A stretch of DNA of 64,000 nt from Bacillota bacterium (GCA_023408075.1 JAEYKW010000025.1:62001-126000), one strand, 5' to 3'. Positions 44,047 to 53,912 are shown, counted from the stretch's first letter. The notes: generated by a model not told the origin, from the sequence alone. Numbers and translations are program-made.

Positions 44047-45561
44047 CTATTCACCGTCCCCGTATGGATTAGAATCGTCCGTGTCATCAAAATCCTTCGT
44101 ATCCGCCGATCCGCTTATCCCGTCCGCTTTATCGGGCGGCTGGCTCTCCCGCTTGCGCAATACGCCGATTTCTTTGGACGCTTCCACGGAAAGATGCGTC
44201 TTAAGGCGCGCATAATGGACGGCCGGCTCCTTCTTTTGATAATGACGCGTCACGGCATACATCAGCGAAAAAAACACGATCAGTATCACGCCCGCAACGA
44301 GCCCGGAGCCCTGCCCCTTCACAAACGGCATGCTCAATATGGCGACGACAAGAAGCAGCAGCACTATGATCGAGGTATATGGGAACCCCCAAAGCTGACA
44401 TTTGCCGTCCGGCGGGCAGCCGCTGCGCCTGCGAAAACGGATATGCGTCGCCATGATGACCACATAAGTGAACAGTATCGCGAAACCGCCCGAGCTCACC
44501 AGAAACAGATAAACGCTGGGGAACAAAAAGCCGATGCCGAGTGCCGCGAGCATGGCGAGCCCCGAGACGATGATGCCGCGGTACGGGACATCCGTTTTGT
44601 CCCGCAGCCAGCCGGGTGCCATCCCCTCATCGGTCAGCGAGCGCATCATGCGCCCGAGGCCAAACATCGCCGCGAGCATTGTGGAGATGATCGCGGTGAT
44701 CAGCACCACGTTGAGCACCGTTCCGGCCCAGCCAAAGCCGCGCGCATTGAGCGCCGCGACAAACGGGCTCGTGCTCGGGTTCAGGGCCGCCGTGGGTATC
44801 AGAATGGTCAGCATGACGACCGCCACCATGTAGAGCCCGACGAGGCTCAGCACCGTATTGCGAATGGCACGCGGCACCGTCTTTTTGGGGTTGTCCGCTT
44901 CGGAGGCCGCGAGCCCGATAATCTCGAACCCCGCGTAGGAAAACATCACGATGAGCATGCTGCCCGCAAGCCCCCCCAAACCGCCCGGCATGAACGTTTC
45001 AGTTGAGAGCGCGCCGGTTCCGACGGGTGCATTGCCAGAAAAAGCGCCGATAATCAATAGCGCGGCAATCACTATGAATGAGATGACGGCCACCAGCTTA
45101 ACGGCGGCCAGCCCGCTTTCGAGCTTGCTTAAAGACCGTGCGCCGAGCAGGTTCAGCAACGTCACCGCAATGATGATGATGCTTCCCATCAGCGGCAGTG
45201 ACATGCGGGGCAGCCATTGCTGTATCAGAATCGATACGGCTGTCGCTTCGCTCGACATCGCAACCACCATACCCGTCCAATACACCCAGCCGACCACAAA
45301 CCCGGTTCCGCGCCCGAACGCTTCTCCCGCAAATGTGCGAAAAGAGCCTGCATCCGCGTTGGCCACCGTCATTTCGGAAAGTGCAAACAGTATAAAGTAG
45401 ACAAGAACACCGCCCACCGCATAGGCGATTAATACCGACGGCCCCGCCGCGTTGATGGCGACGGAAGACCCGAGGAAGAATGAGCCTCCGATAACCGTTC
45501 CGAGCGCCATCATGGTTAAATGACCCGCTGACAGCCCTCTTTGCTTATTTTTCATTTTCAA
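44047..45561 (-). CDS. APC superfamily amino acid permease
   Basis: 504 residues with 12 predicted helices; helix 1 has GTVIGGSFFLGS, the substrate-binding unwound region of APC transporters, and helix 6 has SYAGFEIIGLAASEADNPKK. The C-terminal 70 residues are hydrophilic and highly acidic at the end. It lies next to the polyamine operon, so arginine or polyamine uptake is conceivable, but the family alone only shows amino acid transport. ATG 45561 has GGAG ten bases upstream. Confidence 0.9.
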   Translation of the reverse strand: MKMKNKQRGLSAGHLTMMALGTVIGGSFFLGSSVAINAAGPSVLIAYAVGGVLVYFILFALSEMTVANADAGSFRTFAGEAFGRGTGFVVGWVYWTGMVVAMSSEATAVSILIQQWLPRMSLPLMGSIIIIAVTLLNLLGARSLSKLESGLAAVKLVAVISFIVIAALLIIGAFSGNAPVGTGALSTETFMPGGLGGLAGSMLIVMFSYAGFEIIGLAASEADNPKKTVPRAIRNTVLSLVGLYMVAVVMLTILIPTAALNPSTSPFVAALNARGFGWAGTVLNVVLITAIISTMLAAMFGLGRMMRSLTDEGMAPGWLRDKTDVPYRGIIVSGLAMLAALGIGFLFPSVYLFLVSSGGFAILFTYVVIMATHIRFRRRSGCPPDGKCQLWGFPYTSIIVLLLLVVAILSMPFVKGQGSGLVAGVILIVFFSLMYAVTRHYQKKEPAVHYARLKTHLSVEASKEIGVLRKRESQPPDKADGISGSADTKDFDDTDDSNPYGDGE

Positions 45562-45778
45562 TAAACTCCATTATCAGTTTTTACATAATATAACATTCAA
45601 TATCTCATTGGCTGTCTATTATCATCTTCATATGAACGAAAATTACACATGATATTTAAGGAAAGTTATGAAATTAAGCAGCTTCAAATTCAAGACGCCA
45701 TTTTTGTGTGCCGCATAGATTTGCCTCTTTTGGTTATATTGATTGTGAGGCAGCATCAAAACCGAAAGGAGCACCATC

Positions 45779-47284
45779 ATTTACAGATCGGGCAGAGATA
45801 AAAAAGGGGCTCAAAATCAAAGCGAGCCGGAGGCGGCGACACAGGAAGAAGCTTGTGACAGCAGCAATAAGCCATCTGTTCCCTCCAATATTGATCAGTG
45901 TGAATCGTTTATAAAAGGCGTCTTTTGCAACAGCTTCGACATGGTGATACAGAGCTTTGAGACCAATAAAGGCAAAGCGCTGATTGTTTATGTGGACGGC
46001 CTGACGGATAAGGATTTAACCGACAGAGATGTGATCAGGCCTTTAAAATCCGAGCATTTTGACGGCGATGTGGGTCAGGTGATCAACGCCACATTCACAG
46101 AGACTGAGGACCTCACCAAGTTCACCCAAAGCGTGCTCGGCGGTTTTGTCGCACTGTTTTATGACAACTGCGCTAAGGCTTATCTCATCGAGCTGCGTAA
46201 ATTCTCGCTACGCAGCGTTGAAGAGCCCAAAGCGGAAACGGTTGTCCGCGGCCCGAAAGAGGGCTTCAACGAAAACATACGGACCAATACGTCGCTGATA
46301 CGCCGCAAGATTCACAATACCAAGCTCGTTGTGGAAAACGTGACGCTCGGCAAACAGACCAACACCAATGTGGAGCTTGTGTATATCAGCGGCATTGTGA
46401 ACCTCGAAGTGCTTGATGCGGTTAAAAAGCAGCTCTCAAAAATTGATGTGGACATGATGCTCGAATCGGGGCAGCTCGAGCAGTATCTCGACGACAACCC
46501 GTACTCCCCCGTTTCGGGCATCGGTGTGACGCAAAAGCCGGATGTCGCCGCCGCGCGCATACTCGAAGGGCGCGTGGCCATATTGATCGACGGGACACCG
46601 CATGCGCTGACGATACCCGAGATGTTTATCGAGAATCTTCACACGGCGGAGGATTACTACAACCGGACGGTCTATTCGTCGATACTGCGCGTATTAAGGC
46701 TCATCGGCCTGTTCGTCACCGTGATGCTGCCGGGGCTTGCCGTCGCCATTATGACATACAATCAGGAGATGATTCCGTCAGTCTTTCTTTCGAGCATTGT
46801 GAGCGCCATGCAGAAAACGCCGATGACGGTGGCGGCGGAAATCCTCGTGATGACCATTATGTTCGAGCTTCTTAAAGAAGCCGGGACAAGGCTGCCGCAG
46901 GCTGTCGGCTCAGCCATTTCCATTGTCGGGTCGCTGATCGTCGGCGAAGCGGCCGTCAACGCGGGTATCGTCAGCGAGCCCTCCGTCATTATTGTGGCGA
47001 TCGCGGCGGTCAGCAGCTTTATCGTGCCGAACCTCACCGAGTTCGTGCTCGTTTACCGCGGGTTCTTCTGGCTTATGGGCACGCTGATGGGGCTGATCGG
47101 CATCGGTGCCGCCTACGTGATTATGCTGACGCAGCTGATATCCGAAAGGTCTTACGGAATCCCCATACTCTCTTCCTTCTCGAAAAACGAAATGAAAGAC
47201 AGCTTTGTCCGGTTTCCGCTGACGTTAATGAAATTCCGCCCGTCTTCGATTGCTAAGCGGAATCTCAAAAGAAAGGATATATGA
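45779..47284 (+). CDS. gerA: GerA-family spore germinant receptor A subunit (probable ATT start)
   Basis: The coding frame clearly begins before the first ATG (45941): residues upstream include the family N-terminal pattern SFIKGVFCNSFDMVIQSFE. No ATG, GTG or TTG exists in frame between a stop at 45746 and 45941. A strong AAAGGAG (45765-45771) sits seven bases before ATT 45779 (ATC 45776 precedes it), so a rare ATT or ATC start is likely, giving about 501 residues, the normal family size. The N-terminal soluble domain is followed by about five C-terminal membrane helices. With GerC and GerB it forms the inner-membrane germinant receptor in the spore. Confidence 0.85.
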   Translation: MYRSGRDKKGAQNQSEPEAATQEEACDSSNKPSVPSNIDQCESFIKGVFCNSFDMVIQSFETNKGKALIVYVDGLTDKDLTDRDVIRPLKSEHFDGDVGQVINATFTETEDLTKFTQSVLGGFVALFYDNCAKAYLIELRKFSLRSVEEPKAETVVRGPKEGFNENIRTNTSLIRRKIHNTKLVVENVTLGKQTNTNVELVYISGIVNLEVLDAVKKQLSKIDVDMMLESGQLEQYLDDNPYSPVSGIGVTQKPDVAAARILEGRVAILIDGTPHALTIPEMFIENLHTAEDYYNRTVYSSILRVLRLIGLFVTVMLPGLAVAIMTYNQEMIPSVFLSSIVSAMQKTPMTVAAEILVMTIMFELLKEAGTRLPQAVGSAISIVGSLIVGEAAVNAGIVSEPSVIIVAIAAVSSFIVPNLTEFVLVYRGFFWLMGTLMGLIGIGAAYVIMLTQLISERSYGIPILSSFSKNEMKDSFVRFPLTLMKFRPSSIAKRNLKRKDI

Positions 47285-47294
47285 CAAGCTTATC

Positions 47295-48518
47295 ATGAAG
47301 AAAAGAATCGGCTTAATCATATGCATCCTCATCGTTTTGATATCTGCCGGATGCTGGAACAAAAAAGAACCGAAGGACTTGGCCATCGTCAACAGCATTA
47401 TCTATAACAAAACGCAGGACGGCACCTATGAAGTCACCGTGGAGATTTTGGATTTGACAGGGTCAGGCAAAAAATCCGGCACGGGCGGCGGCGGCGGAGA
47501 AGGCTCTTCGAAGAATTTTACAACAGAAACCGCAAGAGGCAGCTCTTACAGAGAGGCTCTCGCCAACGTTTCCACCTCGATTGAAAAATCAATTTACGGC
47601 GGGCATAACCATATCCGGTTTTTTACCGAATCGGCGGCAAAAGACGATATGGCCGCGACAATCGATTACCTGTTAAGGGACCATCTGACGGATGAGACGC
47701 CTTTGATGGTGGTGATAAAGGGAGACGAACCGGACAAAATATATGAATCAGCCATAGGCCTTTCCGATTCCGTCGGTGTGTTTATCGACAGCATGGAAGT
47801 GACGCAGCAAAAAACATCATCGCGATCCGTTTTTGTGACAACACTCGATTTCACAAGAGATTTTTTCAATGACGGCAAGGAACCCGTTGCGGGTGTTGTA
47901 CAGGTCGTCAAATCAAAGCCCGAAAAGCAGGACACAAAGACGAGCAGTTCTCAGGAGGGTGAAGATAAAGAGCGCATACTCTACGAAGGCCTCGCGGCTT
48001 TCAAAGGCGACAAGCTCGTGGGGTTTTACGACGGCGCGGAGACTTGCGCGTATAACTTTATCACAGGCAAAATCGGTGTGGCGGTGCTCACTGTTCCTTA
48101 TAAAGACGCAGCCGCCGTCTGCGAGATTGCCAAAGCGTCAACCGATATCAAAACAAAGATTGACGGTGAAACAGCTTCCGTCGACGTAAAGATCAAAGCC
48201 CAGATACGTGTTATCGGTTTTGGCGCCGACGAGGACCCCAGCGACCCCGAAACCATGAAAAAGATTGAAAATGAGTTTAACCAGAATCTGCTGCCGCAAA
48301 TAGCCGCTGTTATTGAGAAAGCACAAAAAGAATTCCGCAGCGATATATTCGGGTTCGGCCAAAAGGTTCATGCCCAAAACCCTGAGGACTGGAAAAGAAT
48401 CAAAGAGCAATGGGATCAGATATTCCCCACAGCGACTGTCACAATTTCCGTCGAATCGGAAGTGGTGCAGACAAGTGAAACAAAAGACAGCGTATTGTCG
48501 GAATTTTCGGAGGAGTAA
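47295..48518 (+). CDS. gerC: Ger(x)C family spore germination lipoprotein
   Basis: 407 residues: signal peptide with lipobox LISAGC (lipidated C20), then the Ger(x)C fold beginning CWNKKEPKDLAIVN and ending with the family C-terminal domain (about 250-400). A Gly-rich insert near 75-85. MKKRIGL at 47295 is the start of a normal lipoprotein signal; its ribosome binding site is weak, so translation may depend on gerA. Third partner of the receptor. Confidence 0.9.
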   Translation: MKKRIGLIICILIVLISAGCWNKKEPKDLAIVNSIIYNKTQDGTYEVTVEILDLTGSGKKSGTGGGGGEGSSKNFTTETARGSSYREALANVSTSIEKSIYGGHNHIRFFTESAAKDDMAATIDYLLRDHLTDETPLMVVIKGDEPDKIYESAIGLSDSVGVFIDSMEVTQQKTSSRSVFVTTLDFTRDFFNDGKEPVAGVVQVVKSKPEKQDTKTSSSQEGEDKERILYEGLAAFKGDKLVGFYDGAETCAYNFITGKIGVAVLTVPYKDAAAVCEIAKASTDIKTKIDGETASVDVKIKAQIRVIGFGADEDPSDPETMKKIENEFNQNLLPQIAAVIEKAQKEFRSDIFGFGQKVHAQNPEDWKRIKEQWDQIFPTATVTISVESEVVQTSETKDSVLSEFSEE

Positions 48519-48520
48519 GA

Positions 48521-49663
48521 ATGAAAAAACCGATCATCACCTCGGTTCAGCTACTCATGCTCGCTGTGGGCAGCGCGCTCGTGTTTCCCTATACGTTTAT
48601 GCCGATACTCAATGCCCCTCATTCCAATCAGGATATTTGGATCGTTTTGCTGCTGGCCTTGGTTTATATGCTGATTATCAATGCACCGATGCTTTATCTG
48701 CTGAACAAATTCCGGGGGCTGACATTCAATCAGGCCACGGATACGATACTGGGCAAATGCCTCGGAAAACCGGTTGTGATGCTGTATGTGCTGATGTTCT
48801 TCTTTTACTACATCGCCAGCTCACTGATCACAGTTCATTTTATGAGCTCATTTTTATTCCCCGGCACACCGCGCTGGGTGCTGCTGCTTTTCCTCGTCGT
48901 GCCGGTCTGCTACGCGGCGTATAAAGGCGCCGGTACCATCGGTCGCCTGTCGGTATTCATTGTGCCTTTTGTGATACTGACCATACTGCTGTTTCTGCTC
49001 TTTGGCATGACAAACATGGATTTTTCGGTTTTCCTGCCGGTCCTTGCGGATTCAACGTTCGTCAATTTAAATGTAAGCGCGTTTTTAACCGCTGCGCGCT
49101 TTTCCGAGATACTGATATTCTTCGTATTTTCGTATTATCTTGACAATAAGGTCAGCATCAACAAAACCTATGTGACGTCCGTTGCGGTTTTCGGCGTCTG
49201 TTTTCTGCTGATTGTTGTGCCCACGGTGGCGGGCCTCGGCGTCGATTTTGCGAGAATGTCATGGAACCCGTATTATGTTTACACAAGGCAGGTCAATGCG
49301 TTCAGCTTTTTGGAGCGTGTGCAGGCTCTCAATACGCTGGCCTGGTTTCCCTCCACCATATTGAGCTTATCCATTTACAATTTCATGGCATGCCGAATGA
49401 TGTCTGTGATGTTCAAAACGAAATCTCACAAAAAATTCGTTATTCCGTTTACGGCGGTCGGCTTTTTCGCCTGCCTGCTGCCCGTATTGAGCAATACGGG
49501 CACCATGAAGCTGCTGACCTCTTACGACGTATATCCGTATGTGATACTCGTCTTTATATTTGTGCTGCCATGCATCATGGCAGCGGTTTATCTGATGCGC
49601 AAAAGGAAGCTTGAGCCCGTCATCAAAAAGCTGCAGAGCTCCAAAAAGGCAGCGGAAGAATAA
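48521..49663 (+). CDS. gerB: GerB-family spore germination transporter-like subunit
   Basis: 380 residues with ten predicted helices of the amino acid permease-like GerAB/GerKB family (endospore germination permease). It starts two bases after the gerC stop with GGAGG just upstream. It forms the ligand-binding membrane subunit of the receptor; specific germinant unknown. Operon order A-C-B, ending in terminators shared with a convergent gene. Confidence 0.93.
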   Translation: MKKPIITSVQLLMLAVGSALVFPYTFMPILNAPHSNQDIWIVLLLALVYMLIINAPMLYLLNKFRGLTFNQATDTILGKCLGKPVVMLYVLMFFFYYIASSLITVHFMSSFLFPGTPRWVLLLFLVVPVCYAAYKGAGTIGRLSVFIVPFVILTILLFLLFGMTNMDFSVFLPVLADSTFVNLNVSAFLTAARFSEILIFFVFSYYLDNKVSINKTYVTSVAVFGVCFLLIVVPTVAGLGVDFARMSWNPYYVYTRQVNAFSFLERVQALNTLAWFPSTILSLSIYNFMACRMMSVMFKTKSHKKFVIPFTAVGFFACLLPVLSNTGTMKLLTSYDVYPYVILVFIFVLPCIMAAVYLMRKRKLEPVIKKLQSSKKAAEE

Positions 49664-49671
49664 CCGCCACA

Positions 49672-49697
49672 TAAAAAAACAACGGTTCCCTGTTGTT
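49672..49697 (-). terminator. Terminator, minus-strand copy of the flanking hairpin
   Basis: Stem AACAAC / GTTGTT (49678-49697) followed on the minus strand by seven T. Distal terminator for metY. Confidence 0.6.
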
Positions 49698-49720
49698 CAG
49701 CTTGATGAAAACCCCCACCC

Positions 49721-49826
49721 TGTCATGCTGAGGAGCGTAGCGACGTGACTACGAAGTGGAACGCATCCCATGGCTAAACGCGTTTAACATGGGATTTTTC
49801 GATCGCTTACGCTCACTCAAAATGAC
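49721..49826. repeat. Dispersed palindromic intergenic element, copy 4
   Basis: 106 bp from TGTCATGCTGAGGAGCGTAG to CTCAAAATGAC, with central CGCATCCCATG..CATGGGAT. It lies between two related hairpins (49678-49697 and 49851-49870), as copy 1 does. Confidence 0.8.
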
Positions 49827-49850
49827 GTTTAGTACTTTGTCAGTAGCCTG

Positions 49851-49873
49851 AACAACGGTTCCCCGTTGTTTTT
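49851..49873 (+). terminator. Terminator after gerB, plus-strand copy of the flanking hairpin
   Basis: Perfect eight-base stem AACAACGG / CCGTTGTT, loop TTCC, then TTTTTGTTT. Confidence 0.8.
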
Positions 49874-49884
49874 GTTTCTGCTTC

Positions 49885-51165
49885 TTAATTCAGCGCCTGC
49901 GCGAGATCATCGAGCAGATCGTCGATATGCTCTGTGCCGATGGAAAGGCGGATAGAGCCCGGTTTGATGCCCGAGTCAAGCAGCTCTTCTTCGTTCATCT
50001 GCGAGTGCGTCGTGCTCGCCGGATGAATCACGAGCGATTTTAAATCAGCCACGTTCGCAAGCAGCGAGAACAGCTTGAGCCTGTCGATAAACGCCTTGGC
50101 TTCCTCGGCACCGCCCTTGATTTCGAATGTGAATATGGACCCCGCCCCTTTGGGAAAGTACGCTTTATAGAGCGCGTTATACGGGCTGTCGGGCAGCGAC
50201 GGATGGTTGACCTTTTCCACCTTGGGGTGCTTACTTAAATACGCCGCCACTTTGAGCGCGTTCTCCACATGACGCTCCACGCGCAGCGACAGCGTCTCGA
50301 TGCCCTGCAGCAGCAAAAACGAATTGAACGGGCTGATGGCCGCGCCCGTATCGCGCAGCAGCGTGACGCGCGCCTTCGTGATGTAAGCCGCCGCTCCCGC
50401 CGCCTCGGTGAACCTCACGCCGTGGTAGCTCGGGTCCGGCTCGGTCAGATACGGGAACTTGCCCGATGCCGCCCAATCGAACTTACCGCTGTCCACGATC
50501 ACGCCGCCTATGGACGTGCCGTGGCCGCCGATAAATTTGGTCGCCGAATGCACGACGATGTCCGCGCCGTACTCGATGGGACGCAGCAGGTACGGCGTAC
50601 CGAACGTGTTGTCGATAATGAGCGGAATGCCGTGCTTATGCGCCGTATCCGCCACGGCTTTGATATCAATCACGCTGCAGTTCGGGTTTCCGAGGCTCTC
50701 GATAAAAAGCGCCTTGGTGTTCGGGCGTATCGCCGTTTCAAACGCGCCCGCCTCATCGGGATTCACGAATGTGACGCTGATGCCGAAATTCTCAAACGTA
50801 TGCGCAAAAAGATTGTATGTGCCGCCGTACAGCGTGTTGGCCGAGACGATATGGTCTCCCGCATGCGCGATGTTCTGTATGGCGTAGGCCACAGCCGCAG
50901 ACCCGCTCGCCACGGCCAGCGCGCCGATACCGCCTTCGAGCGCCGCAATACGCTTTTCAAACACGTCGGTTGTCGGGTTCATGATGCGCGTATAGATATT
51001 GCCCGGCTCGGACAGCTCAAAGCGCCGCTGGGCCTGCGCACAGTCCGCGAACACATACGATGTGGTCTGATAGATCGGGACGGCTCTTGCGTCCGTCGCC
51101 GGATCGGGCTGCTCCTGCCCCACGTGCAGCTGTAATGTTTCAAATTTATACTGTTTGTCGCTCAT
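49885..51165 (-). CDS. metY: O-acetylhomoserine sulfhydrylase
   Basis: 426 residues, Cys/Met-metabolism PLP enzyme: [10 protein letters not shown] with the PLP lysine, [14 protein letters not shown], and [13 protein letters not shown] near the C-terminus. Length about 425 and the N-terminal [20 protein letters not shown] fit MetY rather than MetB/MetC (about 390). It makes homocysteine from O-acetylhomoserine and sulfide, feeding MetH. Encoded 18 bases after the Rrf2 regulator gene. Confidence 0.93.
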   Translation of the reverse strand: MSDKQYKFETLQLHVGQEQPDPATDARAVPIYQTTSYVFADCAQAQRRFELSEPGNIYTRIMNPTTDVFEKRIAALEGGIGALAVASGSAAVAYAIQNIAHAGDHIVSANTLYGGTYNLFAHTFENFGISVTFVNPDEAGAFETAIRPNTKALFIESLGNPNCSVIDIKAVADTAHKHGIPLIIDNTFGTPYLLRPIEYGADIVVHSATKFIGGHGTSIGGVIVDSGKFDWAASGKFPYLTEPDPSYHGVRFTEAAGAAAYITKARVTLLRDTGAAISPFNSFLLLQGIETLSLRVERHVENALKVAAYLSKHPKVEKVNHPSLPDSPYNALYKAYFPKGAGSIFTFEIKGGAEEAKAFIDRLKLFSLLANVADLKSLVIHPASTTHSQMNEEELLDSGIKPGSIRLSIGTEHIDDLLDDLAQALN

Positions 51166-51183
51166 GCTCGAAGTTCCTCCGTA

Positions 51184-51639
51184 TCAAATGATGTTTTCGT
51201 TTATATCAGTATTGATTTCTTTATTTTTGGCTGTTTGTTTTTCGGCAAGATCGGCCAACGTAACGCCGTCCACCACGCCGCTGACGGCTTCGCTGAGCCG
51301 CTTCCAGACATCGAGCGTCACACACTTCTGGCAGCGTGGGCACTCGTTCGGATCGTCCTCCATGCAGGCGACGGGCACGAGGCTCCCTTCGATGAGCCGC
51401 AGTATCATGCCGACAGTATAGTCTTTGGCAGGCATGGCCAGTTTATACCCGCCTGATGACCCTCTCGCGCTTTTGACATACCCGGCGCGGCTCAGCATGG
51501 TGATAATCTGTTCCAGGTATTTGTCGGATATCTCCTGTCTTACGGCGATGCTCTTTATTGTCACGAATTCGCCTTCGGGCGCCATAGCCAGATCGACCAT
51601 CATGCGGAGCGCATAGCGCCCGCGCGTAGAAATCTTCAT
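51184..51639 (-). CDS. Rrf2 family regulator with Cys cluster (CymR/IscR-like)
   Basis: 151 residues: winged helix (MKISTRGRYALRMMVDLA, SSGGYKLA wing) followed by four cysteines C92, C100, C103 and C106 in the position where IscR-type proteins bind an Fe-S cluster. Spacing differs from the IscR C-x5-C-x5-C pattern. Because metY follows in the same operon, control of sulfur assimilation (CymR-like) or Fe-S status is likely. ATG 51639 chosen; the open frame extends far upstream as a shadow of the divergent gene. Confidence 0.88.
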   Translation of the reverse strand: MKISTRGRYALRMMVDLAMAPEGEFVTIKSIAVRQEISDKYLEQIITMLSRAGYVKSARGSSGGYKLAMPAKDYTVGMILRLIEGSLVPVACMEDDPNECPRCQKCVTLDVWKRLSEAVSGVVDGVTLADLAEKQTAKNKEINTDINENII

Positions 51640-51714
51640 GGATACCTCCGTGTTCGTCAATGTTATTCTGATTATATGATATGATTGATATGAATTCAAC
51701 AGCGCAGTTTCATA

Positions 51715-51744
51715 TTGGTATATGCCTCTGACAAATGGTATAAT
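51715..51744 (+). promoter_or_regulatory. Promoter of the secernin-like gene
   Basis: TTGGTA (51715-51720), 18-base spacer, extended -10 TGGTATAAT (51736-51744), 30 bases before the ATG. Confidence 0.6.
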
Positions 51745-51774
51745 AATCAATAACAAAAACAACGAGGTGCTGCC

Positions 51775-53028
51775 ATGTGTGACACTATATGCGTATTGCC
51801 CTCCTTTTCCGAAACAAAAACAGCCATGCTCGCAAAGAACAGCGACCGCGAACCCAACGAGCCTCATATTGTCCGCTTTTTCCCGGCAAAAGACCATGCC
51901 GGAAACGAACAGCTTGCGTGCACCTATATCACAATCCCCGAGGCCTTCCATACCAACGCGGTACTGCTTTTCAAGCCGGATTGGATATGGGGCGCAGAAA
52001 TGGGCGTGAATGAGCACGGTGTGGCGATCGGCAACGAAGCCGTTTTTACGAAATCCAAGAACCCCAAGGAAGCGCTGACGGGTATGGATCTGCTGCGCCT
52101 CGGCCTCGAGCGTGCAGGCACGGCGAAAGCGGCACTCACTGTTATTACTGACTTGCTCGGCGAATTCGGGCAGGGCGGCAACTGCGGCTACTCCAAGGAT
52201 TTTCGCTACGACAACAGCTTCCTGATTGCCGACCCTCAAAGCGCGTTCATACTCGAAACATCGGGCAAGAATTATGCCGTCAAAGAGGTTGCCGACAAAG
52301 CCGCGATTTCCAACCGGCTCTTTATCCGCAGCGATTATAATTGTTCAGCCGGGCTGGCCGAAGGCGCGGATTTTGCACGGCGTTTCACCGAACCTGTATT
52401 TTCGCACTTTGCCAAGGGCCGCCGACGCCGCGAATTATCGCTTTGCGCGATTGAAAAAGGGCCGGTCGATGCGGCTCAGCTGATGCAGGCACTTCGTACG
52501 CACGCGCCAAAAGTTGAGGGGCATGAGTTTTCCCGAGGCAGCGTGGACAGCGTTTGCATGCACGCGGGGGGGCTCATCGGCGACCATACCACGGGCAGCT
52601 TTGTGGCTGTGCTGCGGCGGGACGCTCCGATGACGGTGTGGGCGACGGGTGCCTCCACCCCATGCATCGCGGCTTTTAAACCCGTCTTCTTCGGCATCAC
52701 ACAAGCGCCCGTTTTTGACAACGACATGCAGGCACATGATTACTGGCTCAGGCGCGAGCATGTTCACCGCGCGGTGCTCGCAGGCAAAATCGATGCGTCC
52801 GCAATGCGTGCCCGGCGCGACGAGCTCGAAGCCGCATGGCTGAAGGAAGAAGCGCAGCTGTTTTCCAAAGGTGTGCCGAGCCATGATGAATTGAGCGCAT
52901 TTGCCCAAAAAGCAGCCGCACAGGAGCAGGCGCTGATAGACGAATTTTCGGCTGACAACTGGCAGGCCATGCCGGGAAAGAACCGTTTCGCCCGCTACTG
53001 GCGAAAGCAAAATGGCGCATTGCGATGA
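51775..53028 (+). CDS. C69-family Ntn hydrolase (secernin/dipeptidase-like)
   Basis: 417 residues beginning MCDT: Cys2 is the expected N-terminal nucleophile exposed after Met removal. Typical motifs are LAKNSDREPNE (residues 19-29), WGAEMGVNEHGVAIGNEAV and the later VCMHAG. Family members are dipeptidases or secernins hydrolysing amide bonds in the cytoplasm. Substrate unknown. GAGGTG lies five bases before ATG; the gene is alone between the divergent Rrf2 gene and ferritin. Confidence 0.85.
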   Translation: MCDTICVLPSFSETKTAMLAKNSDREPNEPHIVRFFPAKDHAGNEQLACTYITIPEAFHTNAVLLFKPDWIWGAEMGVNEHGVAIGNEAVFTKSKNPKEALTGMDLLRLGLERAGTAKAALTVITDLLGEFGQGGNCGYSKDFRYDNSFLIADPQSAFILETSGKNYAVKEVADKAAISNRLFIRSDYNCSAGLAEGADFARRFTEPVFSHFAKGRRRRELSLCAIEKGPVDAAQLMQALRTHAPKVEGHEFSRGSVDSVCMHAGGLIGDHTTGSFVAVLRRDAPMTVWATGASTPCIAAFKPVFFGITQAPVFDNDMQAHDYWLRREHVHRAVLAGKIDASAMRARRDELEAAWLKEEAQLFSKGVPSHDELSAFAQKAAAQEQALIDEFSADNWQAMPGKNRFARYWRKQNGALR

Positions 53029-53058
53029 TCCTGAAAAAGATTATTGTGATTAAGTTGC

Positions 53059-53086
53059 TTTAACGTTGCCGACAATATGGTATACT
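53059..53086 (+). promoter_or_regulatory. Ferritin promoter
   Basis: Extended -10 TGGTATACT (53078-53086) with a weak -35 TTTAAC (53059-53064, 16-base spacer), 24 bases before ATG. No clear Fur or PerR box. Confidence 0.45.
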
Positions 53087-53110
53087 ATCTGAAAAACAGG
53101 AGGTATCGTT

Positions 53111-53620
53111 ATGAACGACAAAATTTCAACGCTTTTAAACGAGCAAATCAACAAGGAACTCTATTCCGCTTACCTCTATCTCGACATCGCCGATTATTAT
53201 GCCGGGCAGGGTTTAAGCGGCTTTGAAAACTGGTTCTATGTTCAGGCGCAGGAGGAGCGCGACCACGCCATGCTGATTCGCACATATATGCTCAACAACG
53301 ACGAGAAAATCACGCTGACAGCCATCGCAGCACCTCAGCTGAATAAGGACGACATGAAAACGCCGCTCGATGAAACGCTTGCGCATGAAAAGACGGTCAC
53401 CGCATCGATCAACAACATCTACGCCGCGGCATACGACGAAAAGGACTTTCGCACGATGCAGTTTCTTGATTGGTTCGTCAAAGAACAGGGCGAGGAAGAA
53501 AAGAACGCCACCGACTTGATTCGCAAATTTGAACTGTTCGGCAGCGATTCCAAGGGTCTCTATCTGCTCGATCAGGAGCTTGGTACGCGCGTGTATGCTC
53601 CGCCGTCACTCGTCCCGTAA
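53111..53620 (+). CDS. ftnA: Bacterial non-haem ferritin
   Basis: 169 residues, four-helix bundle with ferroxidase ligands E17, E50 and H53 (QEERDHAM) and E94 and later Q/E residues (EQGEEEKNA). It oxidises Fe(II) and stores iron as ferric mineral in a 24-subunit shell. AGGAGG at seven bases upstream. Monocistronic with a strong terminator. Confidence 0.95.
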   Translation: MNDKISTLLNEQINKELYSAYLYLDIADYYAGQGLSGFENWFYVQAQEERDHAMLIRTYMLNNDEKITLTAIAAPQLNKDDMKTPLDETLAHEKTVTASINNIYAAAYDEKDFRTMQFLDWFVKEQGEEEKNATDLIRKFELFGSDSKGLYLLDQELGTRVYAPPSLVP

Positions 53621-53629
53621 GCAAGCATT

Positions 53630-53656
53630 CCCGCCGGGTCAACCGGCGGGTTTTTT
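53630..53656 (+). terminator. Ferritin terminator
   Basis: Perfect eight-base stem CCCGCCGG / CCGGCGGG, loop GTCAA, then six T. Confidence 0.93.
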
Positions 53657-53829
53657 GTTTGCCGAAATTCCAGCTTTTTCGGAAACTCCAAAATACTTTT
53701 TGCTATGAATAAAGGTTTTTTCATAAGGCTCGAACAATACCTCTCGTCGTCTCTCGGCGACAGCCAATATTGATAAGCCTGTTTAATCATTCGCTACGAA
53801 AGCAACTCATTCGGCCATCCAATCCACTG

Positions 53830-53912
53830 CGTCGTGAGGAGCGACGTGACGACTACGAAGTGGACCAAGCTCTTTAACAGATTCTTCACCCGCGACACGG
53901 GTTCAGAATGAC
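53830..53912. repeat. Degenerate palindromic intergenic element, copy 5
   Basis: Retains GTGAGGAGCGACGTGACGACTACGAAGTGG at positions 53833-53862, like copy 4, and a terminal CAGAATGAC, but the centre has diverged. The surrounding 500 bases (53657-54154) hold no gene I can support. Confidence 0.55.

Noticed and set aside
43878..44090. 70-codon minus-strand frame
   Set aside because: Overlaps the end of the APC permease in another frame and the structured RNA.
45708..45914. 68-codon plus-strand frame before gerA
   Set aside because: Wrong frame for the gerA N-terminus, which explains the coding signal better.
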